DNA of 64,000 nucleotides, taken from positions 1-64,000 of the forward strand of contig JAHBUK010000001.1 of assembly GCA_019638115.1 (NCBI GenBank), in the 5' to 3' direction. The position numbers were made by a program, and so were the translations under genes. Positions 34,209 through 43,169 of this stretch are shown one piece after another. Every line of letters starts with the position of its first letter. The stretch's first letter is position 1. The stretch comes from Flavobacteriales bacterium. GTDB taxonomy: Bacteria > Bacteroidota > Bacteroidia > Flavobacteriales_F > PHOS-HE28. The notes below the pieces were generated by a model. That model saw nothing but the letters and a program-made list of their open reading frames with translations. It was not told where the DNA came from and did no database searches.

Positions 34209-35693
34209 ATGAGCATACTTGGCCTCCGACAGAACTGGAAACAGTTCACGTTGCTCGTCATCGTCAACGCCTTCGTGGGCGGCATGGTGGGCATTGAACG
34301 CACGGTACTGCCCGTGCTCGCCGAGCTGGAGTTCGGCATCGCCTCGCACGCTGCGGCACTCAGCTTCATCATGGCCTTCGGGGTGAGCAAGGCGATGGCC
34401 AACTACTTCACCGGCAGGCTGGCGGGGCGCTACGGACGGAAAGCGTTGCTCGTCACCGGCTGGCTGCTGGCGCTGCCCGTGCCCTTCATGCTCATCTACG
34501 CCGATGTGTGGGCATGGATCGTGGCGGCGAACATCCTGCTGGGCATCCACCAGGGCTTCGCGTGGAGCAGCACCGTGGTGATGAAGATGGACCTCGTGGG
34601 CGAGAAGGACCGCGGCCTGGCGATGGGGCTCAACGAATTCGCCGGCTACCTCGCCGTGGGCGGCATGGCCTTCCTTACCGGCTTCCTCGCCGCACACTAC
34701 GGACCGCGCCCCGTGCCCTTCCAGGTGGGCATCGCGCTGGCGGTGATCGGCTTGGGCATGACGCTGCTGTGGGTGAAGGACACCACGCACCACGTGACCG
34801 CCGAAGCCGCGCAGAGCGCACTGCCGAAACTGAAGCGTGTGTTCGTGGAGACCAGCCTCACGCACCGCACGCTGGGCAGCGTGACACAGGCCGGACTGGT
34901 GAACAACCTGAACGACGGCATGCTGTGGGGGCTGCTGCCCGTGCTGCTCTTCAGCGAGGGCTTCGGGCAGGAACGCATCGGCCTTATCGCGGCGGTGTAC
35001 CCGGCGGTGTGGGGCCTGGGCCAACTCTTCACCGGCAAGCTCGCCGATGTGGTGAACCGCCGCTCGCTGCTCGTCATCGGCATGGTGCTGCAAGGCGTGG
35101 CCATCCTCGGACTGCCTTTCGTGCATGCACAAGGGGCCTACATCGCCCTCAGCGCCGCACTTGGCCTGGGCACCGCACTGGTCTACCCCACCTTTCTGGC
35201 CGTGCTGGCCGCGCACACGCACCCACAGCAGCGCAGCGAGGCCGTGGGCATCTTCCGCCTGTGGCGCGACCTGGGCTATGCCATCGGCGCACTGGCCACC
35301 GGCCTCATCGCTGATCGCTTCGGCATCACGGCCTCCATCCTGGCGATCGGAATCGTGACCGTGTTGAGCGGGATAGTCGTGTGGCTGCGCATGCCGAGCG
35401 AGCGCAAGTGCCTGGAGCCCGAGGACCTGAAGCCGCTGCTGGGCAAGACGAACGTTCGTGTGGTGGATGTTCGCATTCCGGAGGAGTATGCCGGCGGTCA
35501 CCTGCCCGAAGCGATCAATATCCCCCTGACCGAGCTTTTGGAACGCGCGCGCAGTTGGTCGCCGAAGGAGCGGATCATTACCGTGTGCGCGAAGGGCGGA
35601 GGAAGAAGTGCACAAGCCGCGCGGGTATTGCGGGACATGGGCTTTGGACGGACGTGGTGGTTGTGCGGGGGGACGGTGGGTTGGCACGTCTGA
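34209..35693 (+). CDS. MFS transporter fused to a C-terminal rhodanese domain
   Basis: The start at 34209 (MSILGLRQNWKQF) gives 494 residues. Residues 1-395 form a 12-helix MFS transporter with the loop motif GRLAGRYGRKAL. Residues 400-494 form a rhodanese (VVDVRIPEEYAGGHLPEAINIPL) with Cys460 in CAKGGGRSA, so the sulfurtransferase site is intact. Membership in the arsenic run suggests export of an arsenical, perhaps a thiolated one, or of a sulfur species. That role is inference; the two halves themselves are clear. Confidence 0.88.
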   Translation: MSILGLRQNWKQFTLLVIVNAFVGGMVGIERTVLPVLAELEFGIASHAAALSFIMAFGVSKAMANYFTGRLAGRYGRKALLVTGWLLALPVPFMLIYADVWAWIVAANILLGIHQGFAWSSTVVMKMDLVGEKDRGLAMGLNEFAGYLAVGGMAFLTGFLAAHYGPRPVPFQVGIALAVIGLGMTLLWVKDTTHHVTAEAAQSALPKLKRVFVETSLTHRTLGSVTQAGLVNNLNDGMLWGLLPVLLFSEGFGQERIGLIAAVYPAVWGLGQLFTGKLADVVNRRSLLVIGMVLQGVAILGLPFVHAQGAYIALSAALGLGTALVYPTFLAVLAAHTHPQQRSEAVGIFRLWRDLGYAIGALATGLIADRFGITASILAIGIVTVLSGIVVWLRMPSERKCLEPEDLKPLLGKTNVRVVDVRIPEEYAGGHLPEAINIPLTELLERARSWSPKERIITVCAKGGGRSAQAARVLRDMGFGRTWWLCGGTVGWHV

Positions 35694-35803
35694 CGTAAGC
35701 CGGTGCTAGCCAAGAAGAGAGTTCTCCAACACGTAAGCCACCATGAGCGCGTTATCTCGCGTTGCCGGCCTATTAACAACAGGCTGGGTCCAGTCTGTGG
35801 CAC

Positions 35804-36772
35804 CTACTGCTTGATGAAGCGCACCGCGTACCCCTCCTGCGAGCGCAGCATGTAGGCTCCTGTAGCCAATTCTTGCACAGGCACCTGCTGCGATCGTGTC
35901 ACCTCCAGCAAGGTGCGGCCCTGCATGTCGATCACCGCACCGGTGAACGGTTCGGACAGCTGGAGCACATCGCTGGCGGGGTTGGGCCATGCGTGCAAGG
36001 GTGGCGTGGCCAGGGCTTCGGAGATGCCCACACCACCACCACCGATCAGACGAGCGATGCGGTGGCGCGGTACACCATTAAATCGATTGAATGATCCGCT
36101 AACGACAAACCTGCCTTCCGCATCCACCAAAACGTGAAGGATCAAAGGCCTGCTCACGTACGTGGGACCCGATCCAACGCTGAAGGTGGGATCGGGTGTA
36201 CCATCAGGCATGGCGATCGCCATTCCCCGGTGAGGTATACCCGCGCCGCCATAGGTGGAAAAACCACCGGCCACTACCGTCCTGTCGTCGGGAAGCACGG
36301 TCAACGACCAAACAATCGCGGCATCACTGCCCACCATGGTAACGCCTTCAGTATTGAAATCCGCGCAACGGGTACCATCAAATTCCAAACAAGCGATGCA
36401 TTTCGAGGCCACGCCACGATAGGTGCTGAAGTTCCCGCCGACGATGAAGCGGCCATCATTGCGTTGAACGATGGTAGCCACGGAACCCTGGTACATAGGC
36501 CCAAAACCGGCGCCCGGCATGAACGAGGGATCGAGGGAGCCATCGGGCATAAGACGTGCGATACCCCATGCCGCTGAACCCGGCAGGTTGAACTTCCCAC
36601 CTATCAGAACCCTTCCGTCACCGAGAACGTGGACAGCATGAATGGAACCTGATATGTTAGAAGGAAGTACGAACGCGCTGTCCACCAACCCGTTCGGAAA
36701 GAGCTTGAACAGTCCGGGGGGGGTGTCCTGAGAATGTCTGTTCGGGCATGATAGCCACGTATACCCCACCAT
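35804..36772 (-). CDS. C-terminal part of a frameshifted T9SS beta-propeller protein
   Basis: This frame continues the protein of 36657-38342 after a one-base shift. It begins in register around PPGLFKLFPNG near 36714. It contains delta-60-type repeats (DUF5122; RLMPDGSLDPSF, GMAIAMPDGTPDPTF) and ends in a T9SS type A sorting tail (WPNPASDVLQLSEPF, GAYMLRSQEGYAVRFIKQ). The codons above the junction (MVGYTWLSCPNRHSQ) are out of frame and not real. Together with the upstream part it would form one secreted, surface-anchored protein of about 840 residues. Confidence 0.85.
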   Translation of the reverse strand: MVGYTWLSCPNRHSQDTPPGLFKLFPNGLVDSAFVLPSNISGSIHAVHVLGDGRVLIGGKFNLPGSAAWGIARLMPDGSLDPSFMPGAGFGPMYQGSVATIVQRNDGRFIVGGNFSTYRGVASKCIACLEFDGTRCADFNTEGVTMVGSDAAIVWSLTVLPDDRTVVAGGFSTYGGAGIPHRGMAIAMPDGTPDPTFSVGSGPTYVSRPLILHVLVDAEGRFVVSGSFNRFNGVPRHRIARLIGGGGVGISEALATPPLHAWPNPASDVLQLSEPFTGAVIDMQGRTLLEVTRSQQVPVQELATGAYMLRSQEGYAVRFIKQ

Positions 36773-38342
36773 CGTTCGCCACGCCCAATGCCGACACCAT
36801 GAGCCCTGGCGCTACGATATCAGGTAGCATCATGCTCATATCCAGTTGCCCGTGTGCATCAACAACCGCCATACGCGGAACCGGCACACTGTCGTACCGG
36901 GTCATATCCCCGGCCAGAAAGAGCCTATCTCCCGGAAGTTTCACCATTCGCGTAACACGTCCATTTGGCCCGGATCCGCCACTAAATGCAGCGTCCAACT
37001 CACCTTCCGGATCAAGGAACGAGAGATAGGGCCGATGCTGACCGTTGTAGGATAGGTGATCGCCGGCGATGGCGACCCGCCCATCATCCATGTGTGCCAT
37101 GCTGAATACCATACCACCCACTCCCCTTCCTGGGAGGAAACCGGGATCAGGCACTCCATCAATGGAAAGCCTGGTGATCGCCATGCGCATGCGACCATCA
37201 ACGGCACTGAACCTTCCAGTAACGATCATGTCACCTTGCAACGTGAACCGGATCCGGTTCACGATAGGGGTCAACGTGTGCCCGATATGCACATCAAATG
37301 AGGGATCCATTTGCCCATCGGCAAATAATCTGGCGATCGAGGTTCGTGGGGTTCCATCATAAGCTTGAAAAGAACCACCGATCATTATGCGCCCATCGTC
37401 CATGGGCACGATTACAGCAACGTTGTTCGATGGGCCGGAACCCGGCGAAAAATCCGGATCACGTTGCCCGTTCATCAGGAAACGGCCTAGGTTACTCCAG
37501 ATCGTGGGCCCCGCCAGTTGGAAAGCGCCGCCTACCAGCAACCGTCCATCAGCATCAAGGACGAGGTTGCCGATGGTACAAGGATATAGCGCCGAGGACA
37601 TCGGATCGAAGTCCATATCCAAAGTACCATCAGCGGACAACAGCGCCAGGCCATTGCGTGCCACATTGTCCACGGTGGTGAAGGAACCACCCACCACCAC
37701 ACCACCATTAGGAAGCGGCAGCAGGCACTGAACATAGCCATTGAAACCGGCGCCTATATCGAACGAGGTATCCACCGTGCCATCAGCATGCAACCTCGCC
37801 ATGCGCACCTTTGGCTGTCCGTTCACCTCTGTGAATGAACCTCCTATAAGTATCCTGTCATCGGGTAGCTGCAACATCACCTGTATCACGTTGTTGACCA
37901 GAACCTGCAGCGGAGCACTCAGCGTACCGTCAAGGGATAGCGGTCTGATCGTGTGGCCCCCAGCGACCGTTCCGGCGCACAGGAACCCGCCTTCATTCGC
38001 GCGGGCTACTCGGCCGGGATAGAAGCTCTGCGGTATTGAAAGGGAATAGGAGGGGTCCAGAGTGCCGTCAGGCAGAATGACCACGGGACCATTGACCGTA
38101 GTTCCACTATACGATTCGAAGACCCCCCTTATCAATGCTCGATCATCGGGAAGAAGGAACACCTCATACACACTGGCGGACGGACCTGAATAGCTCAGAT
38201 GGTAATCCAACGGCCCATCCCCATAAGTCCCATCATCAAGCTGATTGAAGCTCATGTCCACGCCACCGTACTGCGCAGCAACGGTGAATTGGCAGACCAT
38301 CGCAACGAAGACGGATAGTAGTTCGAGTTTGAGCCTGACCAT
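36657..38342 (-). CDS. N-terminal part of a frameshifted T9SS beta-propeller protein (DUF5122 repeats)
   Basis: The start at 38342 (MVRLKLELLSVFVAM) gives a signal peptide and then about ten repeats of roughly 50 residues with the form G.(L/R)LLPDGTLDPSF (ILPDGTLDPSY, LHADGTVDTSF, LFADGQMDPSF). The family is the delta-60/DUF5122 propeller. The frame leaves coding sense at a run of eight G (36716-36723; C8 in the gene): the last real residues are QTFSGHPP, followed by an out-of-frame RTVQALSERVG tail. Seven C would join it to the downstream frame. Confidence 0.87.
   Translation of the reverse strand: MVRLKLELLSVFVAMVCQFTVAAQYGGVDMSFNQLDDGTYGDGPLDYHLSYSGPSASVYEVFLLPDDRALIRGVFESYSGTTVNGPVVILPDGTLDPSYSLSIPQSFYPGRVARANEGGFLCAGTVAGGHTIRPLSLDGTLSAPLQVLVNNVIQVMLQLPDDRILIGGSFTEVNGQPKVRMARLHADGTVDTSFDIGAGFNGYVQCLLPLPNGGVVVGGSFTTVDNVARNGLALLSADGTLDMDFDPMSSALYPCTIGNLVLDADGRLLVGGAFQLAGPTIWSNLGRFLMNGQRDPDFSPGSGPSNNVAVIVPMDDGRIMIGGSFQAYDGTPRTSIARLFADGQMDPSFDVHIGHTLTPIVNRIRFTLQGDMIVTGRFSAVDGRMRMAITRLSIDGVPDPGFLPGRGVGGMVFSMAHMDDGRVAIAGDHLSYNGQHRPYLSFLDPEGELDAAFSGGSGPNGRVTRMVKLPGDRLFLAGDMTRYDSVPVPRMAVVDAHGQLDMSMMLPDIVAPGLMVSALGVANDGGVYVAIMPEQTFSGHPPRTVQALSERVGGQRVRTSF
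36716..36723 (-). other. Poly-C8 tract at the frameshift
   Basis: The gene-sense strand has CCCCCCCC between ggaca and ggactg. With seven C the protein reads SGHPPGLFKLF, in register with the downstream frame; with eight it terminates at 36657. This can be a phase-variation tract, a fixed mutation, or a sequencing error. Confidence 0.9.
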
Positions 38343-38873
38343 GACACACTTGGTTTTGAGGCAAAGTAGGCTGCCTCCAAAGTGGTCAAATGGGCCGATC
38401 GACTTGCGGCAGATATGACACAGGCAAAGGCAGCACACGCTGGGCAGCGCTGCCTAACGCATTCAGGAAACGCACCTATTGCAGCACCTCAGCTATTGCG
38501 CGACGGAACGTTCACCTACAAGAACCTCCGGAAAGGCCAGAAAACTCGCCTTGTTCAGCCCTTCCTCCACGCTCATCAACGCCACGAACACGTAGCTCTC
38601 CGGGCTCAGCACGGATTCCTCGGCCACCAGCACAGGAGCTTCTTTGAACAGGATCTCGGGGACGTTTTTCACGCCACAAAGGAACTGTGCGTGGGAGTGC
38701 TGTATGCCAAGCAGGATCTATGCTTGCGTTAGATCCGCTGTTCAGCATGCTCCCTGCCAGAGCTCGTTCCATGAGCTTTTATTCTGCTGCCAAGAGCGGT
38801 AGCAAACGCAATGTGTGCGCTGGTGCTTACATCTCCCTTCACCTGCTGATGAGTGCTGTTGGACCTGGCATGT
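38343..38873. other. Gap with no supported gene; possible degraded frame
   Basis: On the minus strand 38716-38493 is an open stretch coding a plausible-looking tail (EILFKEAPVLVAEES, VALMSVEEGLNKASF) that ends at a TAG. Its 5' side is closed by a stop near 38718 and no good start exists. It may be the end of a decayed gene. The plus-strand frame from 38687 to 38932 has no recognisable features and overlaps the CWC gene. Confidence 0.4.
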
Positions 38874-39065
38874 TCATCCTTCAAGCTGTTCGCTTTCTTC
38901 GGTCAAACAAGCCACGCAAAGGCAATTGGTGAAGCGCTCCGCCAATTGCCGACGTTGCCCATCGCTCAACTTTACCGCCATGCACTGGCACTCGTGGATG
39001 GAGGACGGCTTGCAGCTTAGGTCGGACCCACAGCGTTGGCATCGTTTCTCGTGTTGCTCAGGCAT
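38874..39065 (-). CDS. Cysteine-rich CWC family protein
   Basis: The ATG at 39065 (MPEQHEKRCQRCG) gives 63 residues. The cysteine pattern CQRCG, LSCK, ECQC, then NCLCVACL matches the CWC family, a small putative zinc-binding protein. The spacing LSDGQRRQLAERF between Cys groups is also typical. Function is unknown. It stands alone between a gap and the B12 locus. Confidence 0.8.
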   Translation of the reverse strand: MPEQHEKRCQRCGSDLSCKPSSIHECQCMAVKLSDGQRRQLAERFTNCLCVACLTEESEQLEG

Positions 39066-39185
39066 GTGAACTACGGCTCTGTGGGATGTGATCACGACCA
39101 GGCGGCTTCAATTTGCGAAAGTGCTTGCTCGACCGGCCGTGATACGGACCAACGGCAGTGAAGCACACCTGGCGCAGTGCATCGC

Positions 39186-40223
39186 TCATTGGAAACAGAA
39201 TCCGCCGGGAATGATGCCCGCTTGGAACGATGTAAGCTCCGACCCACCTGGCGTGTAGCGGTACACCATCCCGCGCTGCACATAGTCGATGGCATCGGCC
39301 ACGTACACTTCGTTGCTGATGGGGTGAACACCAAGCCCGTAGAAGTTGCGACCATTGGCGGGAATGATGGGATCGGCGGGCAACGCGAAAGCGTCGATCG
39401 GCATGCGGCACACCCCGTTGTTAAGGAAGTGCAACACGGTGCGTGTGCCATCGATGGTGAGCCGCCAAGGGCTGGCGCCGAAGGGGAAACTGAAGCTCTG
39501 CTCCACGGTGCGTGTTGCGGGGTCGATGCGGTGCAAGGCGGGCGTGATACCCTGGCCCAAATAACCTGAACTCAGCACCCAGAGCTTGCCATGCGCATCT
39601 TCCACGATGGAGCCGTTGGGCGCTCCAACGGCTATACTGTCCACGAGCTGGTCGGTGGCGCTATCGACCACATACACGTAAGGCCGCGACTGGTTGGTGA
39701 CGAACGCTTTGCCATACGCCAACGCCAACTCTTCCGTGGACCCGGGGCAAGGAATGGAGCCGGTGATACTGTTGGTGGCCAAGTCGAGGATGGCTATGGC
39801 TCCCGCGTAGAGATCGGTGACGTAGGCCTTGCCGTTGCTTACCGGTAGCAGGTAGCGCGGCGAGTTGAAGCCGGTGATGGTGGCGCTGACCACGAAGCTC
39901 TGCGGGTCCACCACGACAACCCTGTTGCTGTTGTTCATCACCAGGTAGCCCTTGCCGTTGAACAGGCGCATGCTCTGGCACACATCGCCCAATGCCACGC
40001 CGTTCGCGGGTTGAAAGAGGTCTTCCGCAGCCGCACCGGTGGTTATGTCGTAGTAACTCACGCTGGCATTGCCCCAGCCGAAGTTGCCCTCGTTGGTGAT
40101 GTACACACCTCCAGTGCTGCCCACGTCGATCGGTGGCGTGGTGGGACGCTCGGGCCGATCCTTGCGACAACCCACAAAAAGCACGAGGGCCATAAGACCC
40201 AGGATGGAACGATCAATGCGCAT
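39186..40223 (-). CDS. YncE/DUF5074-type beta-propeller lipoprotein, BtuG-like
   Basis: The start at 40223 (MRIDRSILGLMAL) gives 345 residues with a lipobox LFVGC. The body is a seven-bladed propeller of YncE/DUF5074 type (GGVYITNEGNFGWGNASVS, VVVVDPQSFVVSATI). In Bacteroides, BtuG is a surface propeller of this kind that captures B12 and passes it to BtuB. Position at the end of a BtuB operon supports the same job here. It overlaps the preceding gene by 11 bp. Confidence 0.82.
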   Translation of the reverse strand: MRIDRSILGLMALVLFVGCRKDRPERPTTPPIDVGSTGGVYITNEGNFGWGNASVSYYDITTGAAAEDLFQPANGVALGDVCQSMRLFNGKGYLVMNNSNRVVVVDPQSFVVSATITGFNSPRYLLPVSNGKAYVTDLYAGAIAILDLATNSITGSIPCPGSTEELALAYGKAFVTNQSRPYVYVVDSATDQLVDSIAVGAPNGSIVEDAHGKLWVLSSGYLGQGITPALHRIDPATRTVEQSFSFPFGASPWRLTIDGTRTVLHFLNNGVCRMPIDAFALPADPIIPANGRNFYGLGVHPISNEVYVADAIDYVQRGMVYRYTPGGSELTSFQAGIIPGGFCFQ

Positions 40224-41214
40224 GGACGACGAGTTTGGTGCGGGCCACCACGCCGCGTTCGTTGGCAAGCTGAACGATGTACCAGCCAGTGGGCAAGCCG
40301 CGCACATCGAATGTTCGCTGACCCGCATCTCCTTGGAACCAAGCGGACATCAGCTCCTGCCCTGTTGTGTTCAAAACAGAAAGGCGCAAAGCACCTCCGA
40401 TCGGTGCGGCCAGGTGCCAGCGTACCTGTTCGTTGGCAGGATTCGGGTATACGCTCATCAGCTGCATCGCCCCCACTTCATCCACACCGGTGGTCAGTTG
40501 GTTGATGACGCCAACAGCATCAAGGTCGAAGCCGCTGGATGCGAAGGGCGTGCTCCACGGGTCGTTCACCTTGTTGCCCACGTGGTCGTAAGTGGCATAG
40601 GCATCCTGTATACAGCCCACCACATCGATGATGCGCACATGGGTCACGTTGTTCACGTCCAGCCCCGGAGCACCAGCGAGCTCCTCCAGATCGAAGGGTG
40701 TTCCGAAACCGCCCCGGTACTTGCCCGCCAGGTTGTTGATCTGCGTGGCATCGCTGGCACCGAAGCCGTCCACCTGTATCGTCGCCTGTGTGAGGGAGGT
40801 GGCCGGAAAACGGAAGAAGTCCACGCCGTTGGAACTCACTTCCACGAAACCAAGTTCGAGGTAGGTATCGCTGAAGCTGTTCTCGAAGACCGCGAAGTCC
40901 CAACCCGGACCGTTGGTGATGGGCAGCGCGAAGGTGAGCGTGGCCATGCCGCCATCGCCCAGGCTTACCACGCCGTTGGTAAGTGCAGGACCGATGGCCG
41001 AGCTTTCATCGCCCACCGTGGCGAGCCCCAGTTCGGGATCGGAGATATCCTGCGGACCGCGCACCACGGTGCATGCCGTTGCCCAGGCTACGAAGGCCGA
41101 ACTATCCGCAGCAATGGCCGTGGTGCCGGGTTGACCGGCGGGTGGTGGGAATTGCGCGAAGGTCTTCGGCGCTGCGCATAGTCCGATGAGAAGCAAGGCG
41201 TATCGTTCGGTCAT
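40213..41214 (-). CDS. T9SS-sorted cell-surface protein of the B12 uptake operon
   Basis: The start at 41214 (MTERYALLLIG) overlaps the BtuB stop by 4 bp and gives 333 residues. A signal peptide leads into a beta-rich domain with WDFAVFENSFSDTYLELGFV and VEVSSNGVDFFRFP, a pattern seen in surface proteins encoded beside BtuB in Bacteroidota. The end is a T9SS type A sorting tail (SVYPNPANEQVRWHL, GWYIVQLANERGVV). It probably helps capture or present corrinoids; a direct ligand is not shown. Confidence 0.8.
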   Translation of the reverse strand: MTERYALLLIGLCAAPKTFAQFPPPAGQPGTTAIAADSSAFVAWATACTVVRGPQDISDPELGLATVGDESSAIGPALTNGVVSLGDGGMATLTFALPITNGPGWDFAVFENSFSDTYLELGFVEVSSNGVDFFRFPATSLTQATIQVDGFGASDATQINNLAGKYRGGFGTPFDLEELAGAPGLDVNNVTHVRIIDVVGCIQDAYATYDHVGNKVNDPWSTPFASSGFDLDAVGVINQLTTGVDEVGAMQLMSVYPNPANEQVRWHLAAPIGGALRLSVLNTTGQELMSAWFQGDAGQRTFDVRGLPTGWYIVQLANERGVVARTKLVVHAH

Positions 41215-43142
41215 CGTGGATCGCGTGCATTGAGCGGTTCGTGGAATCGAAGGCTGATGCCCGCCTGGAAATTCCGCAAGGGCATGGGGCGGTTCAGCAT
41301 CACTTGGTATTCGGTGGCGAGCAGGTTGTTGCCGCTTGCGAATACGCTCCAGGTGGATCGGGAGCCTTTCGCAAAACGATAACCGAGCGCGGCGTTCAGC
41401 AGGGTGAAGGGATCGAGGAAATCGCTGTTGTCCGTGGCGATGTAGCGGTAGCCGGTGTAATGCGCGCTCAGGCTCGCCGTCAGTCCTTTCCATTGCAGGC
41501 CGGTGCGCACGCCACCGCTGTACATGGGTACGTAGATCAGTTGTTTGTCCACCGAGGCGTCGTTCACGCTGGTGGCTTTCCGGTTGGTGGCCACCACGTG
41601 GTTGGTGATCAGGCCGAGCAGTATTTCGGTGGCCCCAAGGCGCAGGCGCACTTCCGTATCGCTCTCCACACCACGGCTCCAAACCTGCTGCACATTGCGG
41701 GGACTCCAATACGCAGGGCCGGGCAGCCAGATGATCCAGTCATCGACCAAGCGACTGAAGCCGGTGACCTCCGAACGCCAGGTGAAGCGTCCATGCGCGC
41801 TCTTCCACGCCATGCCCAAGTCCGTACTGTAGCCGCTCTCGGGCCGCAGATCGGGGTTTCCGCCGGGACGCCAGAACATGTCGTTCAGCGTGGGCACGCG
41901 GTAGACTTTGGCCGCGTTGACTTTCAGGCTCAGCCCTTTCCACAGACCACGTTCAGCGCCCCATTGCGCAGTGAAGGGAACGGCATCGCCATCGATCACC
42001 TCCTGCCTCAATGCGAGCGACGTGTTCCAGCGCTCGCCGCGCGTGTAGGTGTAGGCTGCATACACGGCCGCCCGGTTCTGCTCCGGGCCATCGGGGTAGC
42101 CATCGCTGGTGGCACGCGCCCAGGTATTGTTCACACCCACGTTCAGCGCGTGGCCCTTGCCCCAATGCCTGCGTGCTTCCGCTTCGGCAATGGCGGTCTG
42201 CGAATGGCTCGCGGCCACCTCGGCACCTTCCCATCCATACCAGTCCAGCAACTCATCGAACCACGCCGCGCGCGCCATCCACAACATGCGTTCGCCGGTG
42301 TGCTGCCATTCGCCGGTGAACCGGTGGCTGGCATCGGCTTGCCGCGCGGTGCTCTGCTCCTGCAACAGGGTGGGCGGTATGCGCCGATCGCTCTCCTGCC
42401 CCCAGTAGCGCAGGCTTAACCGTTGGTGCGCGCCGATGCGGCCGTGGGCTTCCGCGATCGCACCTTGCCGGGAGAATTCCGCGTTGCTCTGCACCTCTTC
42501 CGGACGACCCGTGCGCTCGCTGTTCACATAGCGGAAATCGTTGCGCGCTTCGGCGTTATACACACCCACCGAGCCCGCCCATCGGGCATTGCCAAAGCGC
42601 AGCCTCCCCTGCTGGCGCGCATCGCCGAAACTGCCGAAGCCGACCCCTGCATCCGCCGTAAAACCCTCGTTGAACGCGGCTCTCGTGTTCAATTGGATGG
42701 TGCCACCCACGGCACCGCTGCCCCACAGTGCGCTGCTTCCGCCGTATTGCACGGCCACTTCATCCGCAGCGAACATGGGCACCAGCGAAAGGTCGAGCAT
42801 GCCGTTCATGGGACTGTTCAGGTTGAAGCCGTTCCAAAGCACCGCCGTATGGTTGGCACTGCCACCCCGAAAACTGGTGGTGGCCAAACTGCCCGGGCCA
42901 TAGTTCTTCACGAACACGGGCGTTTCGTTGGTGAGCAGGTCGCCGAGCGAAAGCACCCGGTAGCGTTGCAGCGTGGCACTATCCACCTGTTGCATCTTCT
43001 GGCCCGCACCGAACAGGGCTTGTCGTGTTGCGACCACCTCGGCCTCCTTCAAGCGGATGGTATCCTGCAAGGACTGCGCACATACGTTCGCCCCGCTGCA
43101 AAGCGCGAGCACGAACAGCAGTGCGTGGCGGACAGGTACCAT
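41211..43142 (-). CDS. btuB: TonB-dependent vitamin B12 receptor, BtuB-like
   Basis: The 643-residue outer-membrane receptor has a signal peptide (ending NVCAQ), a plug domain (about 30-150; LLTNETPVFVKNYGPGSLATT, GSGAVGGTIQLNT) and a 22-strand barrel ending in an aromatic strand (AGISLRFHEPL). Size and plug resemble small BtuB-type receptors. Substrate assignment rests on the cobalamin riboswitch upstream and the BtuG-like partner. Confidence 0.9.
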   Translation of the reverse strand: MVPVRHALLFVLALCSGANVCAQSLQDTIRLKEAEVVATRQALFGAGQKMQQVDSATLQRYRVLSLGDLLTNETPVFVKNYGPGSLATTSFRGGSANHTAVLWNGFNLNSPMNGMLDLSLVPMFAADEVAVQYGGSSALWGSGAVGGTIQLNTRAAFNEGFTADAGVGFGSFGDARQQGRLRFGNARWAGSVGVYNAEARNDFRYVNSERTGRPEEVQSNAEFSRQGAIAEAHGRIGAHQRLSLRYWGQESDRRIPPTLLQEQSTARQADASHRFTGEWQHTGERMLWMARAAWFDELLDWYGWEGAEVAASHSQTAIAEAEARRHWGKGHALNVGVNNTWARATSDGYPDGPEQNRAAVYAAYTYTRGERWNTSLALRQEVIDGDAVPFTAQWGAERGLWKGLSLKVNAAKVYRVPTLNDMFWRPGGNPDLRPESGYSTDLGMAWKSAHGRFTWRSEVTGFSRLVDDWIIWLPGPAYWSPRNVQQVWSRGVESDTEVRLRLGATEILLGLITNHVVATNRKATSVNDASVDKQLIYVPMYSGGVRTGLQWKGLTASLSAHYTGYRYIATDNSDFLDPFTLLNAALGYRFAKGSRSTWSVFASGNNLLATEYQVMLNRPMPLRNFQAGISLRFHEPLNARDPR

Positions 43143-43169
43143 GGTGGTGAAGTGCCGAAGACGCGGGGC

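Noticed and set aside
34095-35687. 530-codon minus-strand frame opposite the MFS-rhodanese gene
   Set aside because: The plus strand has the recognisable transporter and rhodanese; the antisense product is low-complexity His/Gln/Ala.
38687-38932. Plus-strand small protein (MLALDPLFSMLPARAR)
   Set aside because: It overlaps the CWC gene, has no recognised features and no context.
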